A DNA stretch of 64,000 nucleotides from QQUJ01 sp050287605 (GCA_050287605.1 JBNKCG010000045.1:62001-126000); one strand, 5' to 3'. Counted from the first letter of the stretch, positions 15,378 through 25,036 are shown. Translations and numbers: made by a program. Notes: a model not told the origin generated them from the sequence alone.

Positions 15378-15698
15378 ATGATCATGGAATACAACAGTTT
15401 TGTGACGGCCAAAGAGGAGGATATCGAACGTACCTCGCGGTCGTTGAAGGCGATGTCCCATCCGTTGCGGCTGAAGATCCTCTGCACCTTGAGTGACCAG
15501 GAGGTCAGCGTGCAGGATATCGCCGAACAGGTGGGGACCTCGCAGAGCAATATCTCGCAACATCTGGCCATCCTGCGCGACAAAGGTATACTTGCGTCCC
15601 GCAAGGATGCCAATCGGGTCTACTACCGGGTGGGGGATGCACGGACGCTGCGCCTGTTGGATATGATGCGCGAGGTGTTTTGCTCCAATCCGAGCTGA
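15378..15698 (+). CDS. ArsR-family winged-helix regulator
   Basis: A 106-residue ArsR/SmtB-type protein: MSHPLRLKILCTLSDQEVSV, then the recognition helix TSQSNISQHLAILRDKGIL and the wing RKDANRVYYRVGD. The usual metal-binding ELCVCD box is absent; only Cys36 or so (KILCTL) and a Cys near the end remain, so it may sense something other than arsenite or zinc. The gene heads the rhodanese-grxC-secB-gpsA strand, which suggests control of sulfur or redox genes, but the target is not known. A second ATG two codons in is an alternative start. Confidence 0.88.
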   Translation: MIMEYNSFVTAKEEDIERTSRSLKAMSHPLRLKILCTLSDQEVSVQDIAEQVGTSQSNISQHLAILRDKGILASRKDANRVYYRVGDARTLRLLDMMREVFCSNPS

Positions 15699-15765
15699 GT
15701 CCCGCCACGGCGCTTCGACGGCGCCCCCAAGACTGAGTGAGCCCGGCGCTGTGCACCTACGGGTT

Positions 15766-15788
15766 GCCCGCACGGGCTTTTGTGTATT
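15766..15788 (+). terminator. Possible weak terminator after the ArsR gene
   Basis: A short GCCC/GGGC hairpin (15766-15769 with 15774-15777) is followed by TTTTGTGTATTT. The stem is only four pairs, so termination would be partial at best and some read-through into the rhodanese gene is likely. Confidence 0.4.
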
Positions 15789-15809
15789 TGTGTCTATCGT
15801 CTGAGAACT

Positions 15810-16262
15810 ATGGAACGTCTGATCGAATTTTCGACCAACCACTGGTACTACGTCGCTGCGCTGGCGGCAACCCTGGGCATGTTGGCGTACTCTTTCATCA
15901 TCCCGTACTTCCGCAAATACCAGGCCGTCTCCCCGATGGAGGCGACCGGGTTGATCAACCGCCAGGATGCGGTGCTGCTGGACGTGCGTGAAACCCACGA
16001 ATACAACGCGGGCCATATCGCCGATTCGGTACATATCCCGCTGGCCAAGCTGGCGAGCCGTTTGAACGAGCTGGAATCCCACAAAGGCAAGCCCATCATC
16101 GTGCTGTGTCAGACCGGGAACCGCTCTAATTCGGCTTGCAACAGCCTGATCAAGGGTGGATTCGAGACCGTCTACTCGCTGCGCGGCGGCCTGGTGGAGT
16201 GGCAGGGGGCCAACCTCCCGGTGGTGCGCGGCGACAAACCCCGGAAGAAGCGCAAAGGGTAG
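15810..16262 (+). CDS. yibN: Membrane-anchored rhodanese-like sulfurtransferase (YibN)
   Basis: A 150-residue protein with one N-terminal transmembrane helix (WYYVAALAATLGMLAYSFII) and a single rhodanese domain. The active-site loop is CQTGNRS, with the persulfide-forming Cys in VLCQTGNRSNSA, and DVRETHEYNAGHI is the conserved CH2A-type motif. It would transfer sulfane sulfur at the inner membrane; partners are unknown. ATG at 15810 puts the helix at the start, in line with E. coli YibN. It lies upstream of grxC and secB as in E. coli. Confidence 0.93.
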   Translation: MERLIEFSTNHWYYVAALAATLGMLAYSFIIPYFRKYQAVSPMEATGLINRQDAVLLDVRETHEYNAGHIADSVHIPLAKLASRLNELESHKGKPIIVLCQTGNRSNSACNSLIKGGFETVYSLRGGLVEWQGANLPVVRGDKPRKKRKG

Positions 16263-16305
16263 CGCCCGACGAATTCGTGACCGGTCCCGGTTGCAGGAGG
16301 TCGTT

Positions 16306-16566
16306 ATGACCGAAGTCGTGATGTATGCCACAGCCACCTGTCCGTACTGCATGCGTGCACGGCGCCTGCTGGAACGCAAGGGCGTGCGCTTCGCGGAGAT
16401 ACGGGTGGATCTCGAACCGGCGCGCTGGGTGGAGATGGAGCAGCGCAGCCAGCGCAATACCGTGCCGCAAATCTTTATCGACGGTCGCTCCATCGGCGGT
16501 TTCGATGACCTCGCCGAGCTCGATTTCGACGGCGAGCTGGACGCCTTGCTGGGGCTTTCGAGCTAG
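16306..16566 (+). CDS. grxC: Glutaredoxin 3
   Basis: An 86-residue dithiol glutaredoxin. The redox motif CPYC is at residues 12-15, with TVPQIFIDG (cis-Pro loop) and GGFDDLAEL for glutathione binding. It reduces disulfides and mixed disulfides using glutathione. ATG at 16306 has a GGAGG site at 16296-16300. It sits between yibN and secB, the usual gammaproteobacterial order. Confidence 0.95.
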   Translation: MTEVVMYATATCPYCMRARRLLERKGVRFAEIRVDLEPARWVEMEQRSQRNTVPQIFIDGRSIGGFDDLAELDFDGELDALLGLSS

Positions 16567-16637
16567 CGACGAACGCTTGGCTCGGCGCGTGGACCGCCTC
16601 GAGGCGAGGCTGAACGACATTGACAGAAGAGAGAACC

Positions 16638-17114
16638 ATGGCTGAAGAGAACCAGGATCAAGCAGCGCCGCAGAACAAAGGGCTCAACGTCCAGAAGATC
16701 TATCTCCAGGACGCTTCGCTGGAGGTGCCGGGCGCTCCGGCGGTGTTCCAGGAGCCGTGGCAACCCGACGCTGACGTACAGCTCGCCACCGCCAGCAAGA
16801 AGCTGGGCGACGGGGTCTTCGAGGTGGTGCTGACGGTGACGGTGACCACCAAACTTAAGGACAAGACGGCGTTCCTGGTGGAGGTAAAGCAGGCGGGCAT
16901 CTTCGGCGTGCAGGGGTTCGCCGACCCGGAAATGGGCAGCCTGCTGGGCAGTTTCTGCCCCAGCATCCTGTTTCCCTACGCCCGCGAAGCGGTGTCGGAC
17001 CTGGTAGGTAAGGCCGGGTTCCCGCAGCTGCTGCTCCAGCCGGTCAACTTCGACGCGTTATATGCCCAGCATGTGCAGCAGCAGCAGACCGAGGCGGCCG
17101 CCAAGGCGCACTGA
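16638..17114 (+). CDS. secB: Protein-export chaperone SecB
   Basis: A 158-residue SecB. Typical stretches are QKIYLQDASLEVPGAP, VFEVVLTVTVTTKL, AFLVEVKQAGIF and GSFCPSILFPYAREAVSDLV, followed by GFPQLLLQPVNFDALY. The homotetramer keeps preproteins unfolded and hands them to SecA. The Gln-rich tail is species-specific. ATG at 16638 is preferred over an upstream TTG at 16620 because it precedes the family's usual beginning and follows a purine-rich AGAGAG. Confidence 0.97.
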   Translation: MAEENQDQAAPQNKGLNVQKIYLQDASLEVPGAPAVFQEPWQPDADVQLATASKKLGDGVFEVVLTVTVTTKLKDKTAFLVEVKQAGIFGVQGFADPEMGSLLGSFCPSILFPYAREAVSDLVGKAGFPQLLLQPVNFDALYAQHVQQQQTEAAAKAH

Positions 17115-17135
17115 GTCGCCTGCTCGAGCGCAACC

Positions 17136-18143
17136 ATGACGGTGAAACCCACTCTGGCCGTGCTGGGTGCGGGGTCGTGGGGGACGGCGCTGGCGCTGCT
17201 GCTGGCGCGTAACGGGTATCCCGTTCGCCTGTGGGACCACTTCGCCGAGCATGTCGCTACGCTGCAGCGGGACGGTTGCAACCGCCGCTACCTGCCCGAC
17301 CACCCGTTTCCCGACAATCTGCAGCCCATCGCTGGATTGGCGGATGCGCTGCACGGCGCCACCGATCTCCTGGTGGTGGTGCCCAGCCACGCTTTTCGCA
17401 CCATGCTGGAGGCGATGCAGCCGTTGCTGGACGAAAACCAGGGTGTGGCCTGGGCGACCAAGGGGCTGGTGGACGGACACCTGCTCCACGACGTTGCCGC
17501 CGAGATCCTCGGTCCCGAACGTCCCATGGCGGCGGTATCCGGTCCGAGCTTTGCCGCCGAAGTGGCCGCCGAGCTGCCCACGGCGGTGACAGTGGCCTCG
17601 CACTCCGATGCGTTTGCCCACCGCGTGGCGGACTATCTGCACAATCCGCGTTTCCGCGCCTACACCAGCCCGGATCTGGTGGGCGTCGGTCTCGGCGGAT
17701 CGGTCAAGAACGTGCTCGCCGTTGCGGCGGGCATCGCCGACGGACTGGGATTCGGCGCCAACGGGCGCTCGGCGCTGATCACCCGCGGCCTTGCCGAGAT
17801 GATGCGCCTGGGCGCGGCGTTGGGGGCCGACCGCGAGACCTTCATGGGGCTTGCCGGGGTTGGCGATCTGGTGTTGACCTGCACCGACAACCAGTCGCGC
17901 AACCGGCGCATGGGGCTGGCGCTGGCGCGCGGCCTGAGCCAACCGCAGGCGCTGGAGGAGATCGGTCAGGTGGTGGAGGGGGTGCGCACCACCAAAGAGG
18001 TCTGGACCATGGCCCACGCCCAGGGTGTCGACATGCCCATCACCGAGCAGACCTACCGCGTCTTGTACGAGGGGTGCTCCCCCAGCGACGCGGTGGAGGC
18101 ACTGCTGATCCGCGATCGCAAGCCCGAGTTCCGAACCGACTAG
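17136..18143 (+). CDS. gpsA: Glycerol-3-phosphate dehydrogenase (NAD(P)+)
   Basis: A 335-residue GpsA: the dinucleotide-binding motif LGAGSWGTALA at the N terminus, ATKGL, AVSGPSFAAEVA, GGSVKNVLAVAAGI containing the catalytic Lys, and FMGLAGVGDLVLTC. It reduces dihydroxyacetone phosphate to sn-glycerol-3-phosphate for phospholipid synthesis. It follows secB by 21 bases and converges on trmL, with the ends overlapping by four bases. Confidence 0.97.
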   Translation: MTVKPTLAVLGAGSWGTALALLLARNGYPVRLWDHFAEHVATLQRDGCNRRYLPDHPFPDNLQPIAGLADALHGATDLLVVVPSHAFRTMLEAMQPLLDENQGVAWATKGLVDGHLLHDVAAEILGPERPMAAVSGPSFAAEVAAELPTAVTVASHSDAFAHRVADYLHNPRFRAYTSPDLVGVGLGGSVKNVLAVAAGIADGLGFGANGRSALITRGLAEMMRLGAALGADRETFMGLAGVGDLVLTCTDNQSRNRRMGLALARGLSQPQALEEIGQVVEGVRTTKEVWTMAHAQGVDMPITEQTYRVLYEGCSPSDAVEALLIRDRKPEFRTD

Positions 18144-18601
18144 CTCCCGCAGAAGTCGTGCTGGCGCCAGGCCTCGTAGAGCACCACAGCGACGGCATTG
18201 GAGAGGTTGAGGCTGCGGTTGCCGGCCACCATGGGTATCCGGATACGTTGTTCGTTGGGGATCGATTCCAGCACGGCGGCGGGCAGTCCGCGGGTTTCGG
18301 GGCCGAACAGCAGGGCGTCGTCTGCCTGGTAGCGGGGTGCGGTGTGGTGCTGACCGCCACGCGTGGAGCAGGCGAACAGGCGCGGCGGGCGAATGGTTGC
18401 GATGAACTCTTCCAGACTGTCGTACTCGCGCAGTTCCGCACGCTCGCGGTAGTCGAGCCCGGCACGGCGCAACTGGCGGTCATCCACGGCGAATCCTAAC
18501 GGGCGGATCAGGTGCAGGCGCGCGCCGGTGTTGACGCACAGGCGCACGATGTTGCCGGTATTCGGAGGGATTTCCGGCTGGTAGAGTACGACCTCGAACA
18601 C
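18140..18601 (-). CDS. trmL: tRNA (cytidine/uridine-34 2'-O)-methyltransferase TrmL
   Basis: A 153-residue SPOUT methyltransferase. The knot and SAM site are visible in PPNTGNIVRLC, LLFGPETRGLP and NRSLNLSNAVAVVLYEA. It methylates the wobble ribose of tRNA-Leu isoacceptors. It is divergent from the dihydroorotate dehydrogenase gene with only 26 bases between starts, and convergent with gpsA. Confidence 0.95.
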   Translation of the reverse strand: MFEVVLYQPEIPPNTGNIVRLCVNTGARLHLIRPLGFAVDDRQLRRAGLDYRERAELREYDSLEEFIATIRPPRLFACSTRGGQHHTAPRYQADDALLFGPETRGLPAAVLESIPNEQRIRIPMVAGNRSLNLSNAVAVVLYEAWRQHDFCGS

Positions 18602-18627
18602 TGCGACTCCGGAGCAACGGGTTGACT

Positions 18628-19572
<945 letters not shown>

Positions 19573-19623
19573 CGCATCTGCTGCGGCGCCAACCCGGGGT
19601 TTCCCGCTTCGCTCCACATTTTC

Positions 19624-19687
19624 TTAAGTTTGACTAAAAAGCCATTGACAACATTGGGTTAGGCTGTATACCTAAAGCCAAACTTAA
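19624..19687 (+). promoter_or_regulatory. Candidate sigma70 promoter of the MSHA operon, flanked by inverted repeat
   Basis: TTGACA at 19645-19650 is a perfect -35. TATACC at 19667-19672, 16 bases later and preceded by TG, is a fair -10. The pair is bracketed by a 9-bp perfect inverted repeat, TTAAGTTTG (19624-19632) and CAAACTTAA (19679-19687). The region is AT-rich compared with its surroundings and lies 118 bases or more upstream of mshI. The arms look like a pair of regulator half-sites embracing the promoter, or the stem of a hairpin. Confidence 0.6.
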
Positions 19688-19804
19688 TGTAACATCGGAA
19701 AGAATCCGTTTATTTTGACCAAAATTGCTGGTGTCTAGCGGGAGTGTGCCCAGCAGCTCGAACATAACAAGAGTCGTCGGGAGGATCGCGCGCTGCTTAC
19801 TTTT

Positions 19805-20752
19805 TTGAGCAAGTCGGCAAAGCACTCGGGCGTCGTTGGCGTTGGTTTCAACGACGACGGGCTGGCGCTGGTCCACCTGGAGCGCAACAGCCACGGACGT
19901 CCGCGCGTGGCGCACTGCGACTACCTCAGCTACGGCGAAGCCCCTGATGCGGAAGCGCTGTTGGCGCAGTGGGTCAACCGACAGGGGGTGAAGGGTGGCC
20001 CGTGTGTGGGCGTGATGGAACCGGGCAGTTATCAGCTGCTGCAGGTGGAGCCGCCCAACGTGCCGGCGGCCGAGGTGCGCGAGGCCGTTCGCTGGCGTAT
20101 CAAGGATCTGGTGAGCTTCTCGGTGGAAGCGGCCGCGATCGACCTGTTCTATCTGCCCGAGGGCGGTTCGCGCGGGCGCACTGCGTACGTCGTGGCCGCC
20201 GAAGGCGAACTCATCGACCGGCGTGTGGCGCTGTTCACCGGTGCCGGCCTCAAGGTGCGCGCCATCGATATTACCGAGCTCGCGCTGCGCAACCTGGCGT
20301 TGGGCATGCCGGAAAACGATACCGGGGTCGCCGTGCTCTGGGTGGGGCGCGATGCCAGCCGCATCGGGCTGTTTCGCCAGTCAAACCTCTATCTCGCGCG
20401 CAGCATCAATACCGGATGGTCGCAGTTGGTGGCTCAGGGCGACATGAGCGGCGGATTGTCGCTGGCGCCTGACGATCGCCTGCTCGACAGCGTGGTGCTG
20501 GAGATGCAGCGTTCACTGGACTACTACGAGAGCCATTTCGGGCAGAATCCCATTCACACCCTGCTGGTGCTGCCTACCGTCGAACCGATCCCGTCGCTCA
20601 TTGGCCACCTGGAGCAGAACATGGCGCTGGAAGTCCGCCTGTTCGATCCCGAGATGGTCGCCGATTGGAACGAGAGCCCGGATCCCACTGTGTTGGCCCA
20701 CTGCATTACCGCTCTGGGTGCCGCGCTGCGGGAAGCGGGTGGCGCGTCATGA
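19805..20752 (+). CDS. mshI: MSHA biogenesis protein MshI (PilM-like)
   Basis: A protein of about 315 residues resembling the actin-fold PilM/MshI proteins: VVGVGFNDDGLALVHLE at the N terminus, VREAVRWRIKDLVSF and LDYYESHFGQNPIHTLLVLP. It should sit on the cytoplasmic side of the pilus alignment complex and bind the PilN-like partner. The annotated TTG at 19805 has no ribosome site at the right distance. A CTG at 19793, in the same frame and eight bases after GGGAGG (19779-19784), would add LLTF and is a serious alternative start. The 3' end overlaps the next gene by ATGA. Confidence 0.9.
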   Translation: MSKSAKHSGVVGVGFNDDGLALVHLERNSHGRPRVAHCDYLSYGEAPDAEALLAQWVNRQGVKGGPCVGVMEPGSYQLLQVEPPNVPAAEVREAVRWRIKDLVSFSVEAAAIDLFYLPEGGSRGRTAYVVAAEGELIDRRVALFTGAGLKVRAIDITELALRNLALGMPENDTGVAVLWVGRDASRIGLFRQSNLYLARSINTGWSQLVAQGDMSGGLSLAPDDRLLDSVVLEMQRSLDYYESHFGQNPIHTLLVLPTVEPIPSLIGHLEQNMALEVRLFDPEMVADWNESPDPTVLAHCITALGAALREAGGAS

Positions 20753-21363
20753 TGCAACAGGTCAACCTCTACCAGCCCTCGCGGTACGAGGCACCGCGTC
20801 TGGCGGCGGTCAATTCGCTGCTCATGGTGACCGCGGCGGCGATCGTTCTGGTGGCGCTCTACTATGGTCTGGGCGCCTGGCAGCTCGACCGCGCGCGCAG
20901 CGAGCTGGCGCAGGTCAAGACGCAGCAGGGCGTGCTCACCCAACAGCGCGATGCGTTGATGCAACTGGCGCAGCGGCGTGCCCCCAGCGTCGTGCTGGAG
21001 ACCGAGGCGGCCCGTCTGGCGCAGGATCTGACGGCCAAGCGCACGGTGTTGAATCTGCTCACCGGGGACTCCGCCGGCAACCGCAGCGGTTTTTCCGGGC
21101 ACCTGGAGGGGCTGGCACGGCGTCCCCTCAGGGGGCTGTGGCTCACCGGTATTGCCATTGCGGATGGCGGCCGCCACCTGGCGTTAAGCGGCAACGCGTT
21201 GAGCCCTGATCTGCTGCCGCGCTACCTGGAGATGCTCGGCGACGAGCCGGCCTTCGCCGGGCAGGAGTTCCAGACCCTGCAGATGGAGCGCCCCACGCCC
21301 GATGCCACCACCATCGAGTTCCAACTGCGCACCGTGCCGGCGGAGGGCAAGTCCCGTGAGTGA
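20749..21363 (+). CDS. PilN-like MSHA biogenesis protein
   Basis: A 204-residue bitopic membrane protein. A short cytoplasmic QVNLYQPS motif, which in PilN binds PilM, is followed by one transmembrane helix (residues about 24-43) and a periplasmic coiled coil plus a ferredoxin-like domain. It occupies the position of mshI2 in Vibrio. It would link the cytoplasmic MshI to the periplasmic MshJ. ATG at 20749 overlaps the mshI stop; the 3' end overlaps mshJ by eight bases. Confidence 0.88.
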   Translation: MMQQVNLYQPSRYEAPRLAAVNSLLMVTAAAIVLVALYYGLGAWQLDRARSELAQVKTQQGVLTQQRDALMQLAQRRAPSVVLETEAARLAQDLTAKRTVLNLLTGDSAGNRSGFSGHLEGLARRPLRGLWLTGIAIADGGRHLALSGNALSPDLLPRYLEMLGDEPAFAGQEFQTLQMERPTPDATTIEFQLRTVPAEGKSRE

Positions 21364-22039
21364 GTGGAGGATACGGCTCAACACCTGGTTGGCGGCGCGC
21401 TCCGCGCGCGAACGGTGGCTGCTCTACGGCGTTTGCGTGGTGGTGATCGTGGCCCTGGGAGACCGGCTATTCACCGCCCCACTGCAAAGCCGCATTACGG
21501 CCGTGAAGGCCGAGACGAAGACCCAGGGCGAGCAGCTGATCGCTCTGCAGGATGAAATCGCCAAACTCAACCTCAAACTGAGCGAAAACCCCGATCGGGT
21601 GCTGCGCGAGCGCATCGCCCGCCTGCGTACCGAGCATGCCACCCTGGACGAGCAGTTGCGCCAGCTCACCGTGGGGCTGATTCAGCCCGCGGAGATGACC
21701 AAGGTGCTGCGCGAGATGCTGGCCGACGAAAAAGGTCTGCGCCTGGTGCGCCTGGCCAACGGCCAAGCCGAGCCCGTGCTGTTGGATGCCGCCCACACCA
21801 CGGGTGGGGAGCGCGCCGTAGCTGCGACAAAACAGGATTCGCATCTCTTTCGCCATACCCTGGTTATGGAGGTGGAGGGCGGCTATCTGGATGCCGTGCG
21901 TTACCTGAAGCGGCTGGAGGCGCTGCCGTGGACTTTCTACTGGGAGGGCGTGGAGCTGAACGTGGAAAAATACCCGACGTCGCGCGTCATCATCCGGCTT
22001 TCGACGCTGGGTTTGCGCCAAGGGTGGGTCGGTGTTTAG
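21356..22039 (+). CDS. mshJ: MSHA biogenesis protein MshJ (PilO-like)
   Basis: A 227-residue bitopic protein with one transmembrane helix (WLLYGVCVVVIVALGDRLF), a coiled coil and a periplasmic domain ending in YLDAVRYLKRLEALPWTFYWEGVEL, typical of MshJ. It pairs with the PilN-like protein in the inner-membrane alignment complex. The start is GTG at 21356 inside the preceding gene's end, and the stop overlaps the mshK start. Confidence 0.88.
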   Translation: MSEWRIRLNTWLAARSARERWLLYGVCVVVIVALGDRLFTAPLQSRITAVKAETKTQGEQLIALQDEIAKLNLKLSENPDRVLRERIARLRTEHATLDEQLRQLTVGLIQPAEMTKVLREMLADEKGLRLVRLANGQAEPVLLDAAHTTGGERAVAATKQDSHLFRHTLVMEVEGGYLDAVRYLKRLEALPWTFYWEGVELNVEKYPTSRVIIRLSTLGLRQGWVGV

Positions 22040-22376
22040 CGTGCGTCTCCTGTTGCTCGTGATGCTCGGTGCAAGCGCAACGTGCGCCGGCGCCGAGACC
22101 CTGAGCGATCCCACCCGGCCTTGGGCCTATCAGGCGCCGCCAAGCCGTATGTCGGGCACGCCGCGGGCGCCGTTGCTGACCTCGGTCATGATCGCGCCCG
22201 ACCGCCGGGTGGCGGTGATCGCGGGCCAGGTGGTGCGTGAGGGCGAACGCGTCGGGAACCTGCAGGTGATTGCCATCGAGCCGGACCGGGTGCGGGTGCG
22301 CGGACCACGGGGATACTCAACACTGAAATTGCTGCGGGCGCCGGTCAAGCGCGCCGCGGGGAAGGCGAGCGAATGA
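22032..22376 (+). CDS. mshK: MSHA biogenesis protein MshK
   Basis: A 114-residue exported protein with a signal peptide (to about residue 21). It has the DPTRPW motif shared by GspC/PilP-like secretin-binding proteins, then a small beta domain (LTSVMIAPDRRVAVIAGQ). It would connect the inner-membrane complex to the MshL secretin. The GTG start at 22032 and the 3' end both overlap neighbouring genes (mshJ and mshL), which supports tight coupling. Confidence 0.85.
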   Translation: MFSVRLLLLVMLGASATCAGAETLSDPTRPWAYQAPPSRMSGTPRAPLLTSVMIAPDRRVAVIAGQVVREGERVGNLQVIAIEPDRVRVRGPRGYSTLKLLRAPVKRAAGKASE

Positions 22377-24091
22377 AACGAGCTGCTCAGCGTTTGGCTG
22401 TGGTGAGTGCAGGAATCATCGTGCTGCTGTCGGGCTGCGCTGCGCCGCCGTCGCGGGGCGGGAGCACGCTGGAGCAGATCCAGCAGACGGTGGATTCCGC
22501 CGCGCAAACACCCGCTGCGGGGAACCCGGTCGAGGAGATACCCCAGGCCGTCAGCGAGGCCCTGCTACCACCCATCGCGGTGGAGCTGCCGGGTGCCGCC
22601 GGACGTGAGCCGGCGCCGCGCTTCGACGTGCGCGTCCACGAGGTCGAGGCGCGCGCCTTTTTCGTCGGCCTGGTGGAAGGCACCACCATCAACATGGTGG
22701 TGCACCCCGACGTGAGCGGGACGATCTCGCTGGATTTGAAGAACGTTACCATCGACGAGGTGATGGAGACGGTGCGCGACGTCTACGGCTACGAGTACCA
22801 GAAGACGCACACCGGCTATCTGGTGATGCCCATACGCATGCGCTCGCAGATCTTCCAGGTCAACTACATCAACGTCAAACGGGCCGGCAAATCGGAAACC
22901 CGCATTAGTTCGGGGCAGGTCTCGGAGCGCGTGAGCAGTACAGGCAACGGCACTAACAACGCCAACACCGGCAGCAACACCACCACCCAGGCGGTACCCA
23001 GCAGCCGCATCGAAACCGATTCGGCATCCGATTTCTGGACCGAGCTCAAGGTGGCATTGCAGACCTTGATCGGCAGCGAAGGCGGGCGCAGCGTCGTCGT
23101 GACGCCTCAGGCAGGTCTGGTGGTGGTGCGGGCGATGCCGGCGGAACTGCGCGAGGTGGCGCAGTTTCTGCGCACCTCGCAGGCGGTGCTGCAACGGCAG
23201 GTCATTCTCGAAGCCAAGATCGTGGAGGTATCGCTCAACGATGGCTTCCAATCGGGCATCAACTGGGCGCAACTGGGCACGTACAAGGGCGATTCGCTGG
23301 TGATCGGCCAAACCGGCGGCGGTACCGTCTTTTCCGACGGTGTCTCCGGTATCGCAGGCAACACCGGCAATCTCGACCCCAGCAACTACAGCGGCGTTGG
23401 CGCCAACGGGGTGAGCGCTTTTGGCGGTGTCTTTACCATGGCGGCCAACATCGGCAATTTCAGCGCCTTCATCGAGTTGCTTAAAGCGCAGGGCGACGTG
23501 CAGGTGCTTTCCAGCCCGCGCGTCTCTACGGTCAACAACCAGAAAGCGGTGATCAAGGTGGGTTCGGACGAGTTCTTCGTCACCTCCATCTCCAGTACCA
23601 CCACCACTGGCACGACGACGACCACCACCCCTGAGATTGAGCTGACGCCGTTCTTCTCGGGCATCGCCCTGGACGTGACGCCGCAGATCGCCGAAGGCGG
23701 CCAGATCATCCTGCACATCCACCCCACGGTAAGCGAGGTGGTGGATCAGACCAAGAGCATCACCGTCTTCGGCACCACCCAGACGTTGCCCCTGGCGTTC
23801 AGCAGCGTGCGCGAATCGGACAGCATCGTGCGCGCCGCCAGCGGCCAAGTGGTGGTAATCGGCGGGTTGATGAAGGATCAGAGCAAGTTCAACCGCGCCG
23901 GCACGCCGGGGCTGAGCGACACGCCGGTCGTCGGCGAACTGTTCCAGCACAAGAAGAAGGCTACGACCAAGACGGAGCTGGTGATCTTGTTGCGACCGGT
24001 GGTGGTAGACGCCAGCGGACGCCAGTTCGGCGACGACCTGCGCGAAACGGCGCAGCGCATCCGCAAGTTGGGCGGCGACGCGCTGCAGTAG
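22373..24091 (+). CDS. mshL: MSHA outer-membrane secretin MshL
   Basis: A 572-residue secretin. It has a lipobox LLSGC with lipidated Cys22, a secretin N-terminal domain (about 85-150), a Ser/Thr/Asn-rich linker (about 180-210), and the C-terminal secretin domain with VSLNDGFQSGINW, VLSSPRVSTVNNQKAVIKVG and VVVIGGLMKDQ. It forms the outer-membrane ring through which the pilus passes. A Thr-run (about residues 408-420) marks a low-complexity loop. ATG at 22373 overlaps the mshK stop. Confidence 0.96.
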   Translation: MKRAAQRLAVVSAGIIVLLSGCAAPPSRGGSTLEQIQQTVDSAAQTPAAGNPVEEIPQAVSEALLPPIAVELPGAAGREPAPRFDVRVHEVEARAFFVGLVEGTTINMVVHPDVSGTISLDLKNVTIDEVMETVRDVYGYEYQKTHTGYLVMPIRMRSQIFQVNYINVKRAGKSETRISSGQVSERVSSTGNGTNNANTGSNTTTQAVPSSRIETDSASDFWTELKVALQTLIGSEGGRSVVVTPQAGLVVVRAMPAELREVAQFLRTSQAVLQRQVILEAKIVEVSLNDGFQSGINWAQLGTYKGDSLVIGQTGGGTVFSDGVSGIAGNTGNLDPSNYSGVGANGVSAFGGVFTMAANIGNFSAFIELLKAQGDVQVLSSPRVSTVNNQKAVIKVGSDEFFVTSISSTTTTGTTTTTTPEIELTPFFSGIALDVTPQIAEGGQIILHIHPTVSEVVDQTKSITVFGTTQTLPLAFSSVRESDSIVRAASGQVVVIGGLMKDQSKFNRAGTPGLSDTPVVGELFQHKKKATTKTELVILLRPVVVDASGRQFGDDLRETAQRIRKLGGDALQ

Positions 24092-24118
24092 GCGGGGCAG
24101 ACCAGACACGATAACGCC

Positions 24119-25036
24119 ATGTACCTGGATCATTTCGGATTGAAGGATTTGCCGTTCCGGCTGACGCCGGATACCAGCTACTTCTTCAATTCCGGTGGCC
24201 ATCAGGAAGCGCTCAACGTGTTGTTGCTGGCGCTACGCAGCGGCGAAGGGTTCATCAAAGTGACCGGCGAGGTGGGTACCGGCAAGACGCTGTTGTGCCG
24301 CATGCTGCTCAACTCGCTACCCGAAGATCAGTTCTGCACCGCTTACGTTCCCAATCCGCTGCTGACGCCGGCGGCGCTGGTGACGGCGCTGGCCGACGAG
24401 TTGGGACTCAAGGTGGCGCGCAACCTGGGTTGGTACAGGCTGCTCAAGCAGATCAACGAACGACTGGTGGAACTGGCGGGCGCCGGCCGGCACGTGGTGC
24501 TGATCCTCGACGAGGCCCAGGCCATTCCGGTGGAGAGCATGGAGGCGTTGCGCCTACTCTCCAATCTCGAAACCGAGACCGCGAAATTGCTGCAGGTGGT
24601 GATGTTCGGTCAGCCCGAACTGGACGAGGCGCTGCAACGCAAATCGCTGCGCCAGCTGCGCCAGCGCATCGCCTTCTCCTATCGCCTTCCGACCATGGAC
24701 CGTGGCGCCATGCAGGCCTACGTCGCCCACCGCTTCTACGTGGCGGGGCACCGTGGGCCGCTGCCGTTGACGGACTCGGCCATCCATGCGCTGTTCAAGG
24801 CCAGCCGCGGCGTGCCGCGCCTGATCAACATCCTGTGCCACAAAGCGCTGATGGCGGCTTACGGGCAGGGCGCGCGCGAGGTGACGCAGCGCCACGCCAA
24901 GGCGGCCATCCTCGATACCGAAGACGTGGCCGCTGGATGGAGCGGCGGCTGGCCGCGCTGGCCCTGGGCGTGGTTGGGGCTGGCCACCGTGGCGGCCGTC
25001 GCCGTCGGTGCCATGCACTGGGGGACGCTGCTGTGA
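24119..25036 (+). CDS. mshM: MSHA biogenesis ATPase MshM (ExeA-like)
   Basis: A 305-residue AAA ATPase. Walker A is GEVGTGKT at residues 50-57, Walker B is VLILDEAQ near 126-133, and ASRGVPRLINILCHKAL is the sensor region. A transmembrane helix (WAWLGLATVAAVAVGAM) anchors the C terminus. ExeA-type ATPases help place secretins in the envelope. The start YLDHFGLKDLPFRLTPD is the family's usual N terminus. The stop overlaps the GTG of mshN. Confidence 0.93.
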   Translation: MYLDHFGLKDLPFRLTPDTSYFFNSGGHQEALNVLLLALRSGEGFIKVTGEVGTGKTLLCRMLLNSLPEDQFCTAYVPNPLLTPAALVTALADELGLKVARNLGWYRLLKQINERLVELAGAGRHVVLILDEAQAIPVESMEALRLLSNLETETAKLLQVVMFGQPELDEALQRKSLRQLRQRIAFSYRLPTMDRGAMQAYVAHRFYVAGHRGPLPLTDSAIHALFKASRGVPRLINILCHKALMAAYGQGAREVTQRHAKAAILDTEDVAAGWSGGWPRWPWAWLGLATVAAVAVGAMHWGTLL

